Assembly: GCF_001442535.1 (NCBI RefSeq)
Contig: NZ_CP013141.1
Span: 625,196 to 689,195 of the forward strand
Origin: Lysobacter antibioticus
Lineage (GTDB): Bacteria > Pseudomonadota > Gammaproteobacteria > Xanthomonadales > Xanthomonadaceae
Direction: 5' to 3'
DNA: 64,000 nt
Shown: positions 29,550-41,139 of the stretch, piece by piece
How the letters are laid out: each line of letters begins with the position of its first letter
How positions within the stretch are numbered: position 1 is the first letter of the stretch
Notes under the pieces: generated by a model
What the model was told of the DNA's origin: nothing
Databases searched by the model: none
The model's input: the letters and a program-made list of their open reading frames with translations, nothing else
Made by a program: the position numbers and the translations under genes

Positions 29550-31157
29550 TCAGTTGTCCCGGTCTCCGGGCGGAACCGAGGCGGCTGGATCGGACGGATT
29601 GGTCTTCCATTTGCTGGTATCGCTCAGGACGGACTGATAGTTGCTCGCATCGACCTTGAGGCCGGTGAGCTGGCTCAGGGTATCGAAGATCTTGGCGGCT
29701 TCCTCCGGCTTGTCGAGCGCGCCGTCGGTGTCCCACCACCAGTCTCTCTGGATGCCGTGAGCATAGTCGGCATAGCCGCCGCTCGGGTTAAGGAAATATT
29801 CCCAACGGTCCGCCGCCTCTTCGTTGCTCGGCGGCTTGCCGTTCTCGGCCATGTAGCCGACGTACCAGGCGCGGTATTCCTCGTTGAGGTAGTCGAAGGT
29901 CTGGTTGGTCTCGTCGCCGTTCACCAGGTGGCTGACCTCGTGCGCGGTGGTGTTCTCGATCACCGCTTCGGCGTCGCCGCCGCTGACCCGGTTGTTGTCG
30001 GCCGGCACCTTGTTGGCGTTCAAGGTCAGGGTCTCGTCGTCGGCATAGCCGTAAGTGGTGTTGCCGCCTTCGTCGGGGATGGCTTCCCACTCCAACTCGT
30101 AGTCCGAGTCGGGCGACAGGAAACGGTTCAAGGTGTTGTCGATGATCGCGCGATCGCCGCTGTCGTGCTGCGACAGGTGCGCGACCAGCTTCAAGGAACG
30201 TTGCTTGTCGCCGGCGTCCTGGTCCTGGAACCACTCTTTCTGCAGGGTCCGCTCCATGTTCGAGACCGAGCGCGAGTCCGGATAGTTCTTGGCCTGGCTC
30301 AATACCGCGGTCTTGTCGCCGGCCGAGAGTTCGGAGAATTTCTTGTCTTCGATCAGGTCGTGCAAGGCCTTCGGCAAGGCGGTGTCGGTGGACTTGCGGC
30401 CGGCCAGGGCGTCGGTGATGTTCTTCTGGTCGGCGGCCGGCAAGGCCTTGAATTCGGCCGAATGGGTCAAGGCGAATTCTTCGAGCTTGGCGCTCTTCTG
30501 CGGCGCGGTCAGCGCCTGGAACGAAGGGTCCTTGATCTGCTTGAGCAGGTCGTTGGTGGTCCCGGCATCGCCCTTGGCATCGCGGAAGACCTCGGCCGCC
30601 AGCTTCTTGTCTTCGGGCGACAAGGCCTTGAACTCGGCGGAGTTGTACAGCTCGCTGCCGGCCTTGTAGCCGTCTTCCTTCAGGCCCTTGATCAGATCGT
30701 TGAGCTCGCCGGGGTCGCCGGTACGCGCCAATTGCAGCGTGTCCTTGACCTGCTGCGGCACGCCCGGGTCGTTGAGCGCGGCGATGACGTCGTCCTTGCT
30801 CGCGAACCCGTCCGAGCGCCCGCGGCCGGCCGCGGTATCGAGCAATTCGCTGGTGTAGTTGCCGTTCTTGATCGACTCCATCGCGCCGGTCACGTCGCCG
30901 CGGCCGATGGTGCCGTCGACTTCGCCCTTGCCGGCGCCGACGTCGAGGAAACTGCGCACGGCCAGGCTGCCGAGCACGTCCTTCGCCGCCTGCTGCTGCT
31001 CGGGCGTGAACTTGTTGTCGACGTTGTCGGCGACCGCCTGCAGGTCTTCCTGGCTGATCTTGCCGTCGGCCTTGCTCGGGTCGCCCTGCCTGGCGGTATC
31101 GAACACACCGAAGTCGCGGTCGAGGACTTGCGTGGTCTTGACGCCATCGATGGCCAT
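29550..31157 (-). CDS. HExxH metallopeptidase-like protein with EF-hand-like motifs, candidate secreted effector
   Basis: A 535-aa protein from the ATG at 31157, with GGAG upstream. The N-terminal about 130 residues hold three EF-hand-like half loops: 'ADGKISQEDL', 'VDGTIGRGDV' and 'SDGFASKDDV'. A helical middle follows, with two 'SAEFKAL' repeats. The C-terminal part has the zinc motif 'HEVSH' (His406, Glu407, His410) and then 'YLNEEYRAWYVG', where a Glu is a likely third ligand. There is no Sec signal peptide. This layout suits an effector that becomes active in a calcium-rich compartment. The secretion route is unknown; no XVIPCD or PAAR-like part was seen. It may also be an ordinary intracellular peptidase. 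Confidence 0.7.
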   Translation of the reverse strand: MAIDGVKTTQVLDRDFGVFDTARQGDPSKADGKISQEDLQAVADNVDNKFTPEQQQAAKDVLGSLAVRSFLDVGAGKGEVDGTIGRGDVTGAMESIKNGNYTSELLDTAAGRGRSDGFASKDDVIAALNDPGVPQQVKDTLQLARTGDPGELNDLIKGLKEDGYKAGSELYNSAEFKALSPEDKKLAAEVFRDAKGDAGTTNDLLKQIKDPSFQALTAPQKSAKLEEFALTHSAEFKALPAADQKNITDALAGRKSTDTALPKALHDLIEDKKFSELSAGDKTAVLSQAKNYPDSRSVSNMERTLQKEWFQDQDAGDKQRSLKLVAHLSQHDSGDRAIIDNTLNRFLSPDSDYELEWEAIPDEGGNTTYGYADDETLTLNANKVPADNNRVSGGDAEAVIENTTAHEVSHLVNGDETNQTFDYLNEEYRAWYVGYMAENGKPPSNEEAADRWEYFLNPSGGYADYAHGIQRDWWWDTDGALDKPEEAAKIFDTLSQLTGLKVDASNYQSVLSDTSKWKTNPSDPAASVPPGDRDN

Positions 31158-31891
31158 GATCGTTCTCCGACGCGGGGGAGGCGAGCCCCCGAGGGCTCGC
31201 CACGAATGCACGCAGCCTAGTCCTCGCTCCCGGCCCGGTTCCATTAGGGCTGACCCTAGAAATGGCCTGCGCGACGGGCCCGAACCAGGGAGCCAATATC
31301 GACAGTGTGGCCGCCGTCACGTTCGCGATCGGCGCATTCGGCGGGCTCAAGGCCCGATCCGGTCGCTCCGGTACTGAGTCCGGTTGTCGCAGGCGCGCCG
31401 GCACCATCGGCCCGCGAGGCGGCGGCCAGGCCGGCGGGCCCGATGAACGAAGTTCGACCTGAGGGGCTCATCGCTGAGCCGGCCGCGCCGAGGATCGCGC
31501 TGCGCAGGAATGCAGGCGCCCGGGCATCGCCATGCCGCCTACCGGTAACCCGGGGCCAAGCGGCGGCAAGGCCTGCTGCGCTCGCCCCGCGATCCCCGCC
31601 CCATCAGGCACTTAAGCGGTCCCGCCAGGCCCGGTCCGCCGCGGCATCCAATGCCACGGCGATCGAAATGGCGAGCCTCGCAGCGCACCCAGGCGCCTCG
31701 CCCCGGCGCCGCGGCCGCGGCGAATCCAGGTCCTGCCGGCCACGCCCGGCATTCGGCAAGGCCCGCCGGGCCACGGCCCCAGATCGCCGGGACTTCGCGG
31801 CCTGCGACGCAGGCTTAAGCTCGACGGCGCTCACACTCTATAATCGCGTTTCCAACCACTCGGCCGTCCCATGCCTCCCAGCGCCACGACC
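31158..31891. other. 734-bp intergenic region without a supported gene
   Basis: This gap lies between the divergent HExxH gene and ispB. The open frames in it are Arg/Pro/Ala-rich in all phases, as expected for random high-GC DNA. I saw no tRNA, repeat or terminator. It should contain both promoters. Confidence 0.6.
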
Positions 31892-32869
31892 ATGTCCGTC
31901 GCCGATCTGGCGACCATCCAATCCCTGGCCCGTGACGACATGGCAGCCGTCGATGCGCTGATCCGCCGACGCCTGTCTTCCGACGTGGTATTGATCAACC
32001 AGGTCGCCGAATACATCGTCGGCGCAGGCGGCAAGCGGCTGCGGCCGATGCTGTTGCTGCTCGCCGCCGGCGCCCTGAATCATCGCGGCCCGGACGCGCA
32101 CCAGCTCGCCGCGGTGGTCGAATTCATCCACACCGCCACCCTGCTGCACGACGACGTGGTCGACGAGTCCGACCTGCGCCGCGGGCGCAAGACCGCCAAT
32201 GCGGTGTGGGGCAACGCCGCCAGCGTGCTGGTCGGCGATTTCCTGTATTCGCGCAGCTTCCAGTTGATGGTCGAGCTCGACCGCCTGGAGGTGATGAAGA
32301 TCCTCGCCGACACCACCAACCAGATCGCCGAAGGCGAAGTGCTGCAGCTGCTGCACGTGCGCAACCCCGACACCGACGAGACCGCCTACCTGCGCGTGAT
32401 CGAGCGCAAGACCGCGGTGTTGTTCGCCGCCGCCACCCGCCTGGGCGCGGTGCTGGCCGGCTCGGACGCCGAAGTGCAGCAACGCATGCACGACTACGGC
32501 ATGGCCCTGGGCTATGCCTTCCAGATCGCCGACGACGTGCTCGACTACGCCTCCGATGCGCAGACCCTGGGCAAGAACCTCGGCGACGACCTCGCCGAAG
32601 GCAAGGCCACCCTGCCGCTGATCCACGCCATCGCCCACAGCGACGACACCACCCGCGCGCGCCTGCGCGCCGCGGTCGAGCACGGCGACACCGAAGCGAT
32701 GCCGGAAGTGCTGGCGGCGATCCACGCCACCGGCGGCCTCGACTACAGCCGTAAGCGCGCCTGCGACTATGCCGCCGCGGCCGAAGCGGCATTGGATGCG
32801 CTGGAAGAGAACGACTACACCGCCGCCCTGCGCGGTTTGGCGCGGTACGCGGTCAGCCGCGATCACTGA
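31892..32869 (+). CDS. ispB: Octaprenyl (polyprenyl) diphosphate synthase
   Basis: A 325-aa trans-isoprenyl diphosphate synthase of usual length. The first aspartate-rich motif is 'LLHDDVVDESDLRRG', the second 'FQIADDVLDY'. 'GAGGKRLRPML' binds isopentenyl diphosphate and 'GEVLQLL' is also conserved. It builds the ubiquinone side chain by adding IPP units in the cytoplasm. The start is taken at the ATG 31892 (MSVADLATIQSL); the ATG at 31871 is a possible longer start. It stands alone; its neighbours are unrelated. Confidence 0.92.
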   Translation: MSVADLATIQSLARDDMAAVDALIRRRLSSDVVLINQVAEYIVGAGGKRLRPMLLLLAAGALNHRGPDAHQLAAVVEFIHTATLLHDDVVDESDLRRGRKTANAVWGNAASVLVGDFLYSRSFQLMVELDRLEVMKILADTTNQIAEGEVLQLLHVRNPDTDETAYLRVIERKTAVLFAAATRLGAVLAGSDAEVQQRMHDYGMALGYAFQIADDVLDYASDAQTLGKNLGDDLAEGKATLPLIHAIAHSDDTTRARLRAAVEHGDTEAMPEVLAAIHATGGLDYSRKRACDYAAAAEAALDALEENDYTAALRGLARYAVSRDH

Positions 32870-32879
32870 GTCGCGGTAA

Positions 32880-33516
32880 TTTTGGTTGGGGAGGCGCCCC
32901 TCCCCTGTAGGCGCGGCGTCCTGTTGGATTTCCTTCGGTCACGAGCCGCAACCGCGTCCTCTCAATCGCGTCGATGTCGGCCGTAGCCCAGGGTAGGAGC
33001 GACGCAAGTCGCGACATCGTTGCTACCTGCTTACGGCGTATCCATCAAACAGGATCAAAACCTAGATCAAACGCTAAGAGCTTCCGCCACTAAAGCGGCG
33101 GGTTACTTTCTTTTGTCTAAAGCAACAAAAGTCCATCTGGATTCCCTTCGGTCAAAGCTAACCAAAGAAGTTGCTTTTCTTTGAATCCGGCCCGCACGTT
33201 CGGTGCCGACGCAGGGCTCTACATACGGGAAATCCTTGTCCCGATGAAAAACGGCGCGCATCCCTGCGCGCCGCCCTTCGGGTCTTCTGTTGCCTTCGCG
33301 AGTGCGAGGCGGCGCACAGCCATAGCCAGAGGCAGGGCTAAGGCCTTAAACCGAACTGGCTTCGAAAGATTTTCGTCGACCGGGATTCGCGGTCGCGGCT
33401 TGCGCCGCTCCTACCCTAAGAGCAAGCGCGTGCCCTTGCTGTTGCCGTGAAGAGCTTGGCGCAGCCGCGAGCTTACAAGAACAGTTGGAGACCCGGAGGG
33501 CCTGCGGCCGGTTACA
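32880..33516. repeat. Intergenic dispersed repeats (650-bp gap)
   Basis: This gap holds several single copies of the GTAGGAGCGGCGC-type repeat (about 32897-32955, 32993-33025 and 33378-33420). It also holds one copy of a longer element from about 33050 to 33325. The longer element contains TAAAGCGGCGGGTTACTTTC, a CCCGATGAAAAACGGC block and GCCTTCGCGAGTGCGAGGCG. Closely similar copies lie at 56907-57160 and 57583-57715. No gene is supported here. Confidence 0.8.
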
Positions 33517-33519
33517 ACC

Positions 33520-34317
33520 TCAGTGCGCGCCGAATCGCTCAGCGAAAAACGCCCGCATCGCCGCGAACGAGCGCTTGGCGGCGCGTTCGTCGTAGCGGCA
33601 ATTGTCGCCCACCGGATTGTCGGCGTCCTCGATCTGCGAGAAGCAATGGACTGCGCCGCTGTAATTGACGAACTGCCAGTCGGCGCCGGCTTCGTTCATT
33701 TCCTTCTCGAAGGCGACGATGTCTTCCTGCGGCACCGATTTGTCGGCGGCGCCGTTGAGCACCAGCAGCGGGGTGTTGACCTTGACGCCGTTGCTCGGCA
33801 AATGCGATTTGAGGCCGCCGTGGAAGCTCACCACGCCGGCGAGGTTGGCGCCGGTTCGCGCCAGTTCCAGGGCGGCCGAGCCACCGAAACAGAAACCCAG
33901 GGCGCCGATCTTCGAGGCGTCCAGCGGCGCGCTCTTGTCCTGCGCCTTGAGCGCGGCGACCGCTTCGCCGACGCGCTTGCGCAGGCTGGTGCCGCCGTCG
34001 GCATAGGCCTTGCCGACCGCGGCCTTGGCTTCGGTCTTGTCCTTGGGACGCACGCTCTTGCCGTAGACGTCGGCGACCAGCACGACGTAATCGTCGCCGG
34101 CGATGTTCTTGGCCTGCTTGATGGCGTCGTCGGTGACGCCCATCCAGTTCGGCACCATCACCAGGCCCGGGCGCTTGATCTTGTTGACGTCGTCGTAGAC
34201 CAGCACGCCGCTGTAGCTGTCGTCGCCGACTTTCCACTCCACGGGCTTGGTCTGCATCGCCGCGAATGCGGGCGAAGCGCACAGTACGAGAGACATCGCG
34301 GCGGCAAGACGGCGCAT
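33520..34317 (-). CDS. Exported dienelactone hydrolase family protein
   Basis: A 265-aa protein with a signal peptide ending 'ASPAFA|AM'. The alpha/beta-hydrolase core has the DLH-type Cys nucleophile in 'GALGFCFGGSAAL', the acid in the region 'LVLNGAADKSVP' and the His in 'YSGAVHCFSQ'. Members hydrolyse small lactones or esters; the exported subgroup has unknown substrates. The ATG at 34317 is preceded by CGGAG. It is the last gene of a minus-strand series after murD2, separated from it by about 100 bp. Confidence 0.88.
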   Translation of the reverse strand: MRRLAAAMSLVLCASPAFAAMQTKPVEWKVGDDSYSGVLVYDDVNKIKRPGLVMVPNWMGVTDDAIKQAKNIAGDDYVVLVADVYGKSVRPKDKTEAKAAVGKAYADGGTSLRKRVGEAVAALKAQDKSAPLDASKIGALGFCFGGSAALELARTGANLAGVVSFHGGLKSHLPSNGVKVNTPLLVLNGAADKSVPQEDIVAFEKEMNEAGADWQFVNYSGAVHCFSQIEDADNPVGDNCRYDERAAKRSFAAMRAFFAERFGAH

Positions 34318-34422
34318 GGTCGGACTCCGGGTGGCTTGGGAATGCGCGCACCTTAGCGCGTCCGCCCGCGGTGTGCGCGTGAATCCGGTCGCGCCCGCCG
34401 CGGCGGGCGCGAAGCCGCAGGT

Positions 34423-35803
34423 TCAGGCTATGCCGAGCCCGGCGATGGTACTGATCGAGTCTGGGTCGAAGCCGGCCAGCTCGGCGAAATGCCGGCCGCG
34501 TGCGACGTAATCGCGATAGGGACCGTAGCTCGGCGCGCCCGGCGACAACAGCACCACCCCGCCCTCGCCGCCGCCCTCGCGCAGCGCGGCCTGGGCCTGG
34601 GCCATGGCCTCGGCGAGGTCCTTGGCCGCGGACAGGCGGAAGTCGGATTGCGCCGCGATCGAGGCCAGCAATTCGTGGATGCGCGGGCCGTTCTCGCCCA
34701 TGGTCACGATCGCGACCGGCGCCTGCCGGCGCATCGCATCGGCGAACACCTGCCAGTCGATACCGCGGTCGTGGCCGCCGAGCAGGATCGCGATGCGGCG
34801 CCCGGCGAAGCAGTCGAGCGCGGCCAGGCTGGCGTGCGGCGTGGTGCTGATCGAGTCGTTGACGTAGACCAGGCCGTCGCGCTCGCCGAGCTGCTGCAAG
34901 CGGTGCGGCAAGGGACGGAAGCTCGCCGCATGCGCGGCCAGCGGCGCCGCATCGACGCCGAGCGCTTCGATCGCGGTCAGCACCGCGCACAGGTTGCCGC
35001 GGTTGTGCCGTCCGGGCAGCGGCAGAGCCGAGGTGTCCAGCACCTCGCGCTCGCCGCGCCACAGCACGTCGCCGCGCAAATGCCAGCCGTCTTCGCGGCC
35101 GAACCAGCGGATTTCGCTGTCGGGCAGATCGAGGCAGGCGAGCACCGCGTCGTTGGCGTTCAACACCGCGATCTTCGGCTTGCCCGCGGTCAGCAGGCGC
35201 AGTTTGTCTTCGACGTAGCGCGCTTGCGAGCCGTGCCAGTCGAGATGTTCGGGGTAAATGTTGAGGGCGATCGCGACCTCGGGGCGGGCGCCGCCCGCGG
35301 CGACGTCGCCGGTCTGATAGCTCGACAGTTCGATCGCCCAGAATTCCGGCGGCTGTGGCGGGTCGAGCACTTCCAGTAAGGGCAAGCCGATATTGCCGGC
35401 CAGCGCGGTGCGATGACCGCCGGCGCGCAGCAGATGCGCGAGCAGCGAGGTGGTGGTGCTCTTGCCCTTGGTGCCGGTCACGCACACCGTGCGCGCATCG
35501 GCGTGCTCGCCGAACCACAGCGCGGTGCCGCCGATGAAGCGGGTGCCCTGCTCGGCCGCGGCCAAGGCCTCGGCGCGATACGGGCTGATGCCGGGCGACT
35601 TGATCACCCAGTCGAACGCACTCAGGCGTTCGGCGGTGGCGGCGGTTTCGACCGCCAGGCGCGCGTCGTTCAAGCCACGCGCATCGGCGGCTTCATCGGC
35701 CGAACAGAACAGGGTCAGCGCCAGTTCGGGCAGGCGCGAGCGGATCGCCTGATAGGCCGCGCGGCCTTCGCGGCCCCAGCCCCACAGCGCGACGCGCTGC
35801 CCG

Positions 35804-35823
<20 letters not shown>
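34423..35823 (-). CDS. murD2: UDP-MurNAc-L-alanyl-L-glutamate synthetase (MurD2)
   Basis: A 466-aa Mur ligase from the GTG at 35823, overlapping the murL stop by 20 bp. '[20 protein letters not shown]' is the ATP-binding P-loop, '[14 protein letters not shown]' the central block and '[18 protein letters not shown]' with '[12 protein letters not shown]' the C-terminal substrate blocks. In Xanthomonas the MurD2 enzyme adds L-Glu, not D-Glu, to UDP-MurNAc-L-Ala, and MurL then epimerises it. The pairing with murL here is the strongest evidence that this is MurD2 rather than standard MurD. A glutamate racemase would then not be needed for peptidoglycan. Confidence 0.9.
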
Positions 35824-37165
<1,342 letters not shown>

Positions 37166-37292
37166 GCGGCGGCTCCGGCGGGCGCGGTTGCAGCGATAAA
37201 CCGGAAAACACGCCGGGCCTGCGACAGCGCCGGGAGATATCCGAACAGGGGTTTGGGTGCGGACGCGCGTAGGCGCAGCGACGAGGAGACGA

Positions 37293-39893
37293 TCACTCGA
37301 TCACCTCCTCGAGCGGCAGCGCGCGCAGGTTATAGGTGTTGGCCATGGCCATGCCGTAGGCGCCGGCATCGGCGACCAGGAGGGTGTCGCCCTCGGCGGT
37401 CGCGGCCGGCAACAGGCGCGCACGGCCGAGCACGTCGCTGCTTTCGCAGACCGGGCCGACCACATCGAAGGTGGCGGTCTGGGTGTCGTCGAAGCGGCTG
37501 AGGTTGTGGATGCCGTGGTAGGCCTCGTACATGGCCGGACGCATCAGCGCGTTCATGCCGGCATCGCAGCCGATGCGCAACACGCCGTCCTTCTCGATCA
37601 CCTGGGTCACGCCGAGCAGCAGCACGCCGCATTCGGCGACCAGATAACGGCCCGGCTCGATGATCAGGCCGTAGCGCGGATACGCGGCTTTGATTTCTTC
37701 CAGGCCGGCGCGCCATTGCGCCAGGTCGAACTGCGGCGCTTCCGGCGTGTAGGCGATCGGCAGACCGCCGCCGATGTCGATGGTCTCGATCGTGCCGACG
37801 CTGTCGGCCAGACCGGCGAGGCTGGCGTAGACGCCGCGCCAGTGCTGCGGGTCGTCGATGCCGCTGCCCAGGTGCGCATGCAGGCCGCTGATGCGCACGC
37901 CGAGCTTGCGCGCTTCTTCGACGAAGGCGTCGAAACGCGACAGCGGCAGGCCGAACTTGGCGGCGACGCCGCCGGTGCGGACCTTCTCGTGGTGGCCTTC
38001 GCCGTGGCCGAGGTCCAGGCGCAGCCACAGGGTGCGGCCGCGGAACACCTCGGGCCAACGCTTCAGCGCTTCGATGTTGTCGAGAGTGACGATGACCCCG
38101 CGCTGCAGGGCCGCTTCGTACTCGTGGCGCGGGGCGAAGCTCGGGGTGAACAGCACCCGCTCGGGCGCCATGTGCGGCACCGCGGCGAACACCCGTTCAA
38201 TCTCGGCCAGCGACACGCATTCCAGGCCGAAGCCTTCGCCGACTATGGTCTTGAGGATCGCCGGGTGCGAGTTGGCCTTCATCGCATAGAAGCAGCGGTC
38301 GACCGCTTCGGTGCCGATCAGCGAACGGGCGCGCTCGCGCACCGTCGCCAGGTCGTAGACATAACGCGGCGTGCCGGCCTCGGCCATGGCGAGCAGGCGC
38401 GGACGCTTGCCCTGCCACCAGGCCGGCGCGCGCTGCGGCTTGCCGTGCGCAATCTCGCGCCAGCTCGGCCCGAACACGCTGTCGTCGCGCACCGGCATGG
38501 CGCCGCTGCGGATCAGCTCGTGGTGCAGATGCGGCAGTAGCCCGTCGGCGTCGGCCTCGTCGATGACGAAGGTCAGGTTGAGGTCGTTCGACGACTGCGA
38601 GATCAAATGTACGCGTTCGCGCCCGAACGCCGCCCAGATGTCGGACAAGCGGTGCAGCAGCGAACGCATGCCGCGCCCGACCAGGGTGATCGCCGCGCAC
38701 GGCGCGATCACCTTGACCCGGCACACCTCGGCCAGATCCGCCGACAGCGCTTCCAGGACGTTGCTGTTGACCAGGTTCTCGCTCGGGTCGAGCGAGACGG
38801 TGACGTTGGTTTCCGACGAGCCGATCAAGTCGATCGACAGGCCGTGGCGCTTGAAGCGCTCGAACACGTCGGCGAGGAAGCCGACCTGCTGCCACATGCC
38901 GATGCTTTCCATCGACACCAGCACGATGCCGTTGCGGCGGCTGATCGCCTTGACCCCCGGCACGGTGACCGCGCTGGCGTCGATGCGCGTGCCCGGCAGG
39001 TCGAAACGCTCGGTGTCGAGGATCGCCATCGGCACGCCGGCGTCGCGGCACGGCGCGATCGAACGCGGGTGCAGCACCTTGGCGCCGGTGGTGGCGATTT
39101 CCTGCGCTTCGGCGTAGTCCAGGCGCGCCAGCAGGCGCGCATCCGGCACTTCGCGCGGATTGGCGCTGAACATGCCCGGCACGTCGGTCCAGATCTCGAC
39201 TCGCTGCGCTTTCAGCAACGCGCCGAAGTACGCCGCCGAAGTATCCGAGCCGCCGCGGCCGAGGATCGCGGTGCCGCCGTCGCCGTGGCGGGCGATGAAG
39301 CCCTGGGTGATCAGCATCGCGGTGGGCTGCGCGTCGAAGCGCTCGCCGAAACCGCTATCGCCCAGATGGCGGCAGTTCACCGACAGCCGCTGCGCCCAGT
39401 CGCTGGCGTTCGGCAGCGACACCGCATCGAGCCAGTCGCGCGCATCGCACCAGCCGAAGTCGTGGCCCTGCGAACGCAGATAGGCATCGCCGATGGTCGA
39501 GGACAGCAACTCGCCCTGGCCCAGCACCTCGGCCTGCCAATCCAGCGCACGGCTCGCCGCGCGCGGATCGGTTTCCAATGCAATCAATTTCGCCAGGCGC
39601 TCGCCGAGCACCGCGTCGGGGTCGAGATCGAGCTCGCCGCAGAACGCACGATGACGCTCGACCAGGGTCGCGAACCGCGCCGCGAAGCCCTCGTCCTGGC
39701 CCACCGGCGCGTAGGCGATCGCCTGCAATTCGTTGGTCACGCCCGACAGCGCCGAGACCACGACGAGGACGCGGCGGCCCTCTTCGTGCATACGTTTCGA
39801 GGCCAAGCGCCCGATCGTGTCCCAACGGTTGCGGCGGGATACCGAAGTACCACCGAACTTGAGCACCACCCAGCCTGTCGCTTGCGCCACCAC
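37293..39893 (-). CDS. lysAC: Bifunctional aspartate kinase/diaminopimelate decarboxylase
   Basis: An 866-aa fusion. Residues about 1-290 are aspartokinase ('VVLKFGGTSVSRRNRW', 'GRGGSDTSAAYFGALL', 'WTDVPGMFSANP'). About 310-470 hold ACT domains ('GIVLVSMESIGMWQQVGFLA'), the likely feedback site. About 485-866 are a PLP-dependent decarboxylase with the lysine in 'CFYAMKANSHPAI', 'HAHLGSGI', 'IDIGGGLPIAY' and 'EPGRYLVAE'. It joins the first and last steps of the lysine pathway, as known in Xanthomonadaceae. It lies upstream of murL-murD2, so cell-wall precursor genes are grouped. I saw no lysine riboswitch in the upstream gap. Confidence 0.95.
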   Translation of the reverse strand: MVAQATGWVVLKFGGTSVSRRNRWDTIGRLASKRMHEEGRRVLVVVSALSGVTNELQAIAYAPVGQDEGFAARFATLVERHRAFCGELDLDPDAVLGERLAKLIALETDPRAASRALDWQAEVLGQGELLSSTIGDAYLRSQGHDFGWCDARDWLDAVSLPNASDWAQRLSVNCRHLGDSGFGERFDAQPTAMLITQGFIARHGDGGTAILGRGGSDTSAAYFGALLKAQRVEIWTDVPGMFSANPREVPDARLLARLDYAEAQEIATTGAKVLHPRSIAPCRDAGVPMAILDTERFDLPGTRIDASAVTVPGVKAISRRNGIVLVSMESIGMWQQVGFLADVFERFKRHGLSIDLIGSSETNVTVSLDPSENLVNSNVLEALSADLAEVCRVKVIAPCAAITLVGRGMRSLLHRLSDIWAAFGRERVHLISQSSNDLNLTFVIDEADADGLLPHLHHELIRSGAMPVRDDSVFGPSWREIAHGKPQRAPAWWQGKRPRLLAMAEAGTPRYVYDLATVRERARSLIGTEAVDRCFYAMKANSHPAILKTIVGEGFGLECVSLAEIERVFAAVPHMAPERVLFTPSFAPRHEYEAALQRGVIVTLDNIEALKRWPEVFRGRTLWLRLDLGHGEGHHEKVRTGGVAAKFGLPLSRFDAFVEEARKLGVRISGLHAHLGSGIDDPQHWRGVYASLAGLADSVGTIETIDIGGGLPIAYTPEAPQFDLAQWRAGLEEIKAAYPRYGLIIEPGRYLVAECGVLLLGVTQVIEKDGVLRIGCDAGMNALMRPAMYEAYHGIHNLSRFDDTQTATFDVVGPVCESSDVLGRARLLPAATAEGDTLLVADAGAYGMAMANTYNLRALPLEEVIE

Positions 39894-40170
39894 GTATTCC
39901 TCGGTTGTCGTTCCATTGTCGTAAGGCCCGGCACATTGCCGGGGCAGCTATAACCACCCCGGGACCCGCCTATGGCCGGCCCGGGATTCCACACTTGCAG
40001 GCTCGTCGCGCCTAGAATCACGCGCTCGCCCGGGAGCCCGGGCACGAAGCGACGATTCTAGTCGAAACCTGCCGGCTCACGAGCGTGCTCCCGACGCTGT
40101 ATTCCGGGCCCCGGCCCCCTCACCGCCTGTGTACCGCCACCTGCACGGACTCTTCGGAACCCCACCCGAA

Positions 40171-41052
40171 ATGACGCAACGCCGCTATCTGCAACTGGAC
40201 GTGTTCGCCGACCGCCCCGGCGCCGGCAATCCGCTGGCCGTGGTCCTCGACGCCGAGGGCCTGGACGACGACGCCATGCAGGCCATCGCCCGCTGGACGC
40301 GCCTGCCCGAAACCACCTTCGTGTTCCCGCCGACCCAGCCCGGCGCCAGCTACCGCATCCGCATGTTCAGCCCGCGCCGCGAGGTGCCGTTCGCCGGCCA
40401 CCCGAGCGTCGGCACCGCCTGCGTGGTGCTCGAGGCCGGCCTGGCCGAGCCGGTCGACGGCCACCTGGTCCAGGAAGGCGTAGTCGGCCTGTTGCCGCTG
40501 TCGGTCGACGGCGACGGCGACGCCCGCACCATCGCCGTGCGCACGCCGCGCGCGCGGGTGCTGGAAACCGCCTCGGCCGGCGATCCGCGCCTGGCCGAAA
40601 CCCTGCGCGAGTTGCCGCTCGGCGCGCTGCCGCCGGCCTTGGTGGACGGCGGACGGCGCTGGTGGCTGGCCGAACTGCGCGACGAGACTGCCCTGCGCAC
40701 GGCGACCCCGGACTGGGCCGCAATCGCGCGCCTGGCCGAAAGCACCGAAAGCATGGGCCTGTGCGCATTCGCGCGCGCCGACGCCGGCCAGGACTACGAC
40801 CTGGTCGTGCGCGCCTTCGTCGGTGCGCCGGCGCAGTTCGAGGACGCCGCCTCGGGCGCGGCCAACGCCACCCTCGCCGCCTGGCTCAATCACAACGGCG
40901 CCCTGCCCGGTCGCGATGGCCGCTACACCGTCAGCCAGGGCCGCGAAGTCGGCTTCGACGCTCGCCTGCAATTGCGTGTCGACGGCGACGGCGAAGTCTG
41001 GTCGGGCGGCCGCGTCAGCAACGTGGTGCGCGGCCAGATCGACTGGCGCTGA
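40171..41052 (+). CDS. PhzF-family isomerase
   Basis: A 293-aa protein from the ATG at 40171 (MTQRRYLQLDVFADRPGAGN); the frame is open to 40129. It has the two-lobed diaminopimelate-epimerase-like PhzF fold. The catalytic Glu is in 'RLPETTFVF', and 'FSPRREVPFAGHPSVGTACV' and 'FEDAASGAANATLAAWL' are the family signatures. PhzF acts in phenazine synthesis, but most such genes stand alone with unknown substrates. No other phenazine gene is here, so phenazine production cannot be claimed. Confidence 0.9.
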   Translation: MTQRRYLQLDVFADRPGAGNPLAVVLDAEGLDDDAMQAIARWTRLPETTFVFPPTQPGASYRIRMFSPRREVPFAGHPSVGTACVVLEAGLAEPVDGHLVQEGVVGLLPLSVDGDGDARTIAVRTPRARVLETASAGDPRLAETLRELPLGALPPALVDGGRRWWLAELRDETALRTATPDWAAIARLAESTESMGLCAFARADAGQDYDLVVRAFVGAPAQFEDAASGAANATLAAWLNHNGALPGRDGRYTVSQGREVGFDARLQLRVDGDGEVWSGGRVSNVVRGQIDWR

Positions 41053-41139
41053 GCGCAGGCCACGCGTGTCGGGTGCGCGCCGGGCAAGTGCCGGGCGCGT
41101 GCCGGCGATGGGCCGTTCGCGCTGGCCCGGCAGCCACGC

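Noticed and set aside
39894..40170. Lysine riboswitch in front of lysAC
   Set aside because: No recognisable L-box helices or conserved purine-rich core could be found by eye in the upstream gap.
40129..41052. Phenazine biosynthesis locus
   Set aside because: Only a PhzF-type gene is present, and such genes are common without any phenazine pathway.
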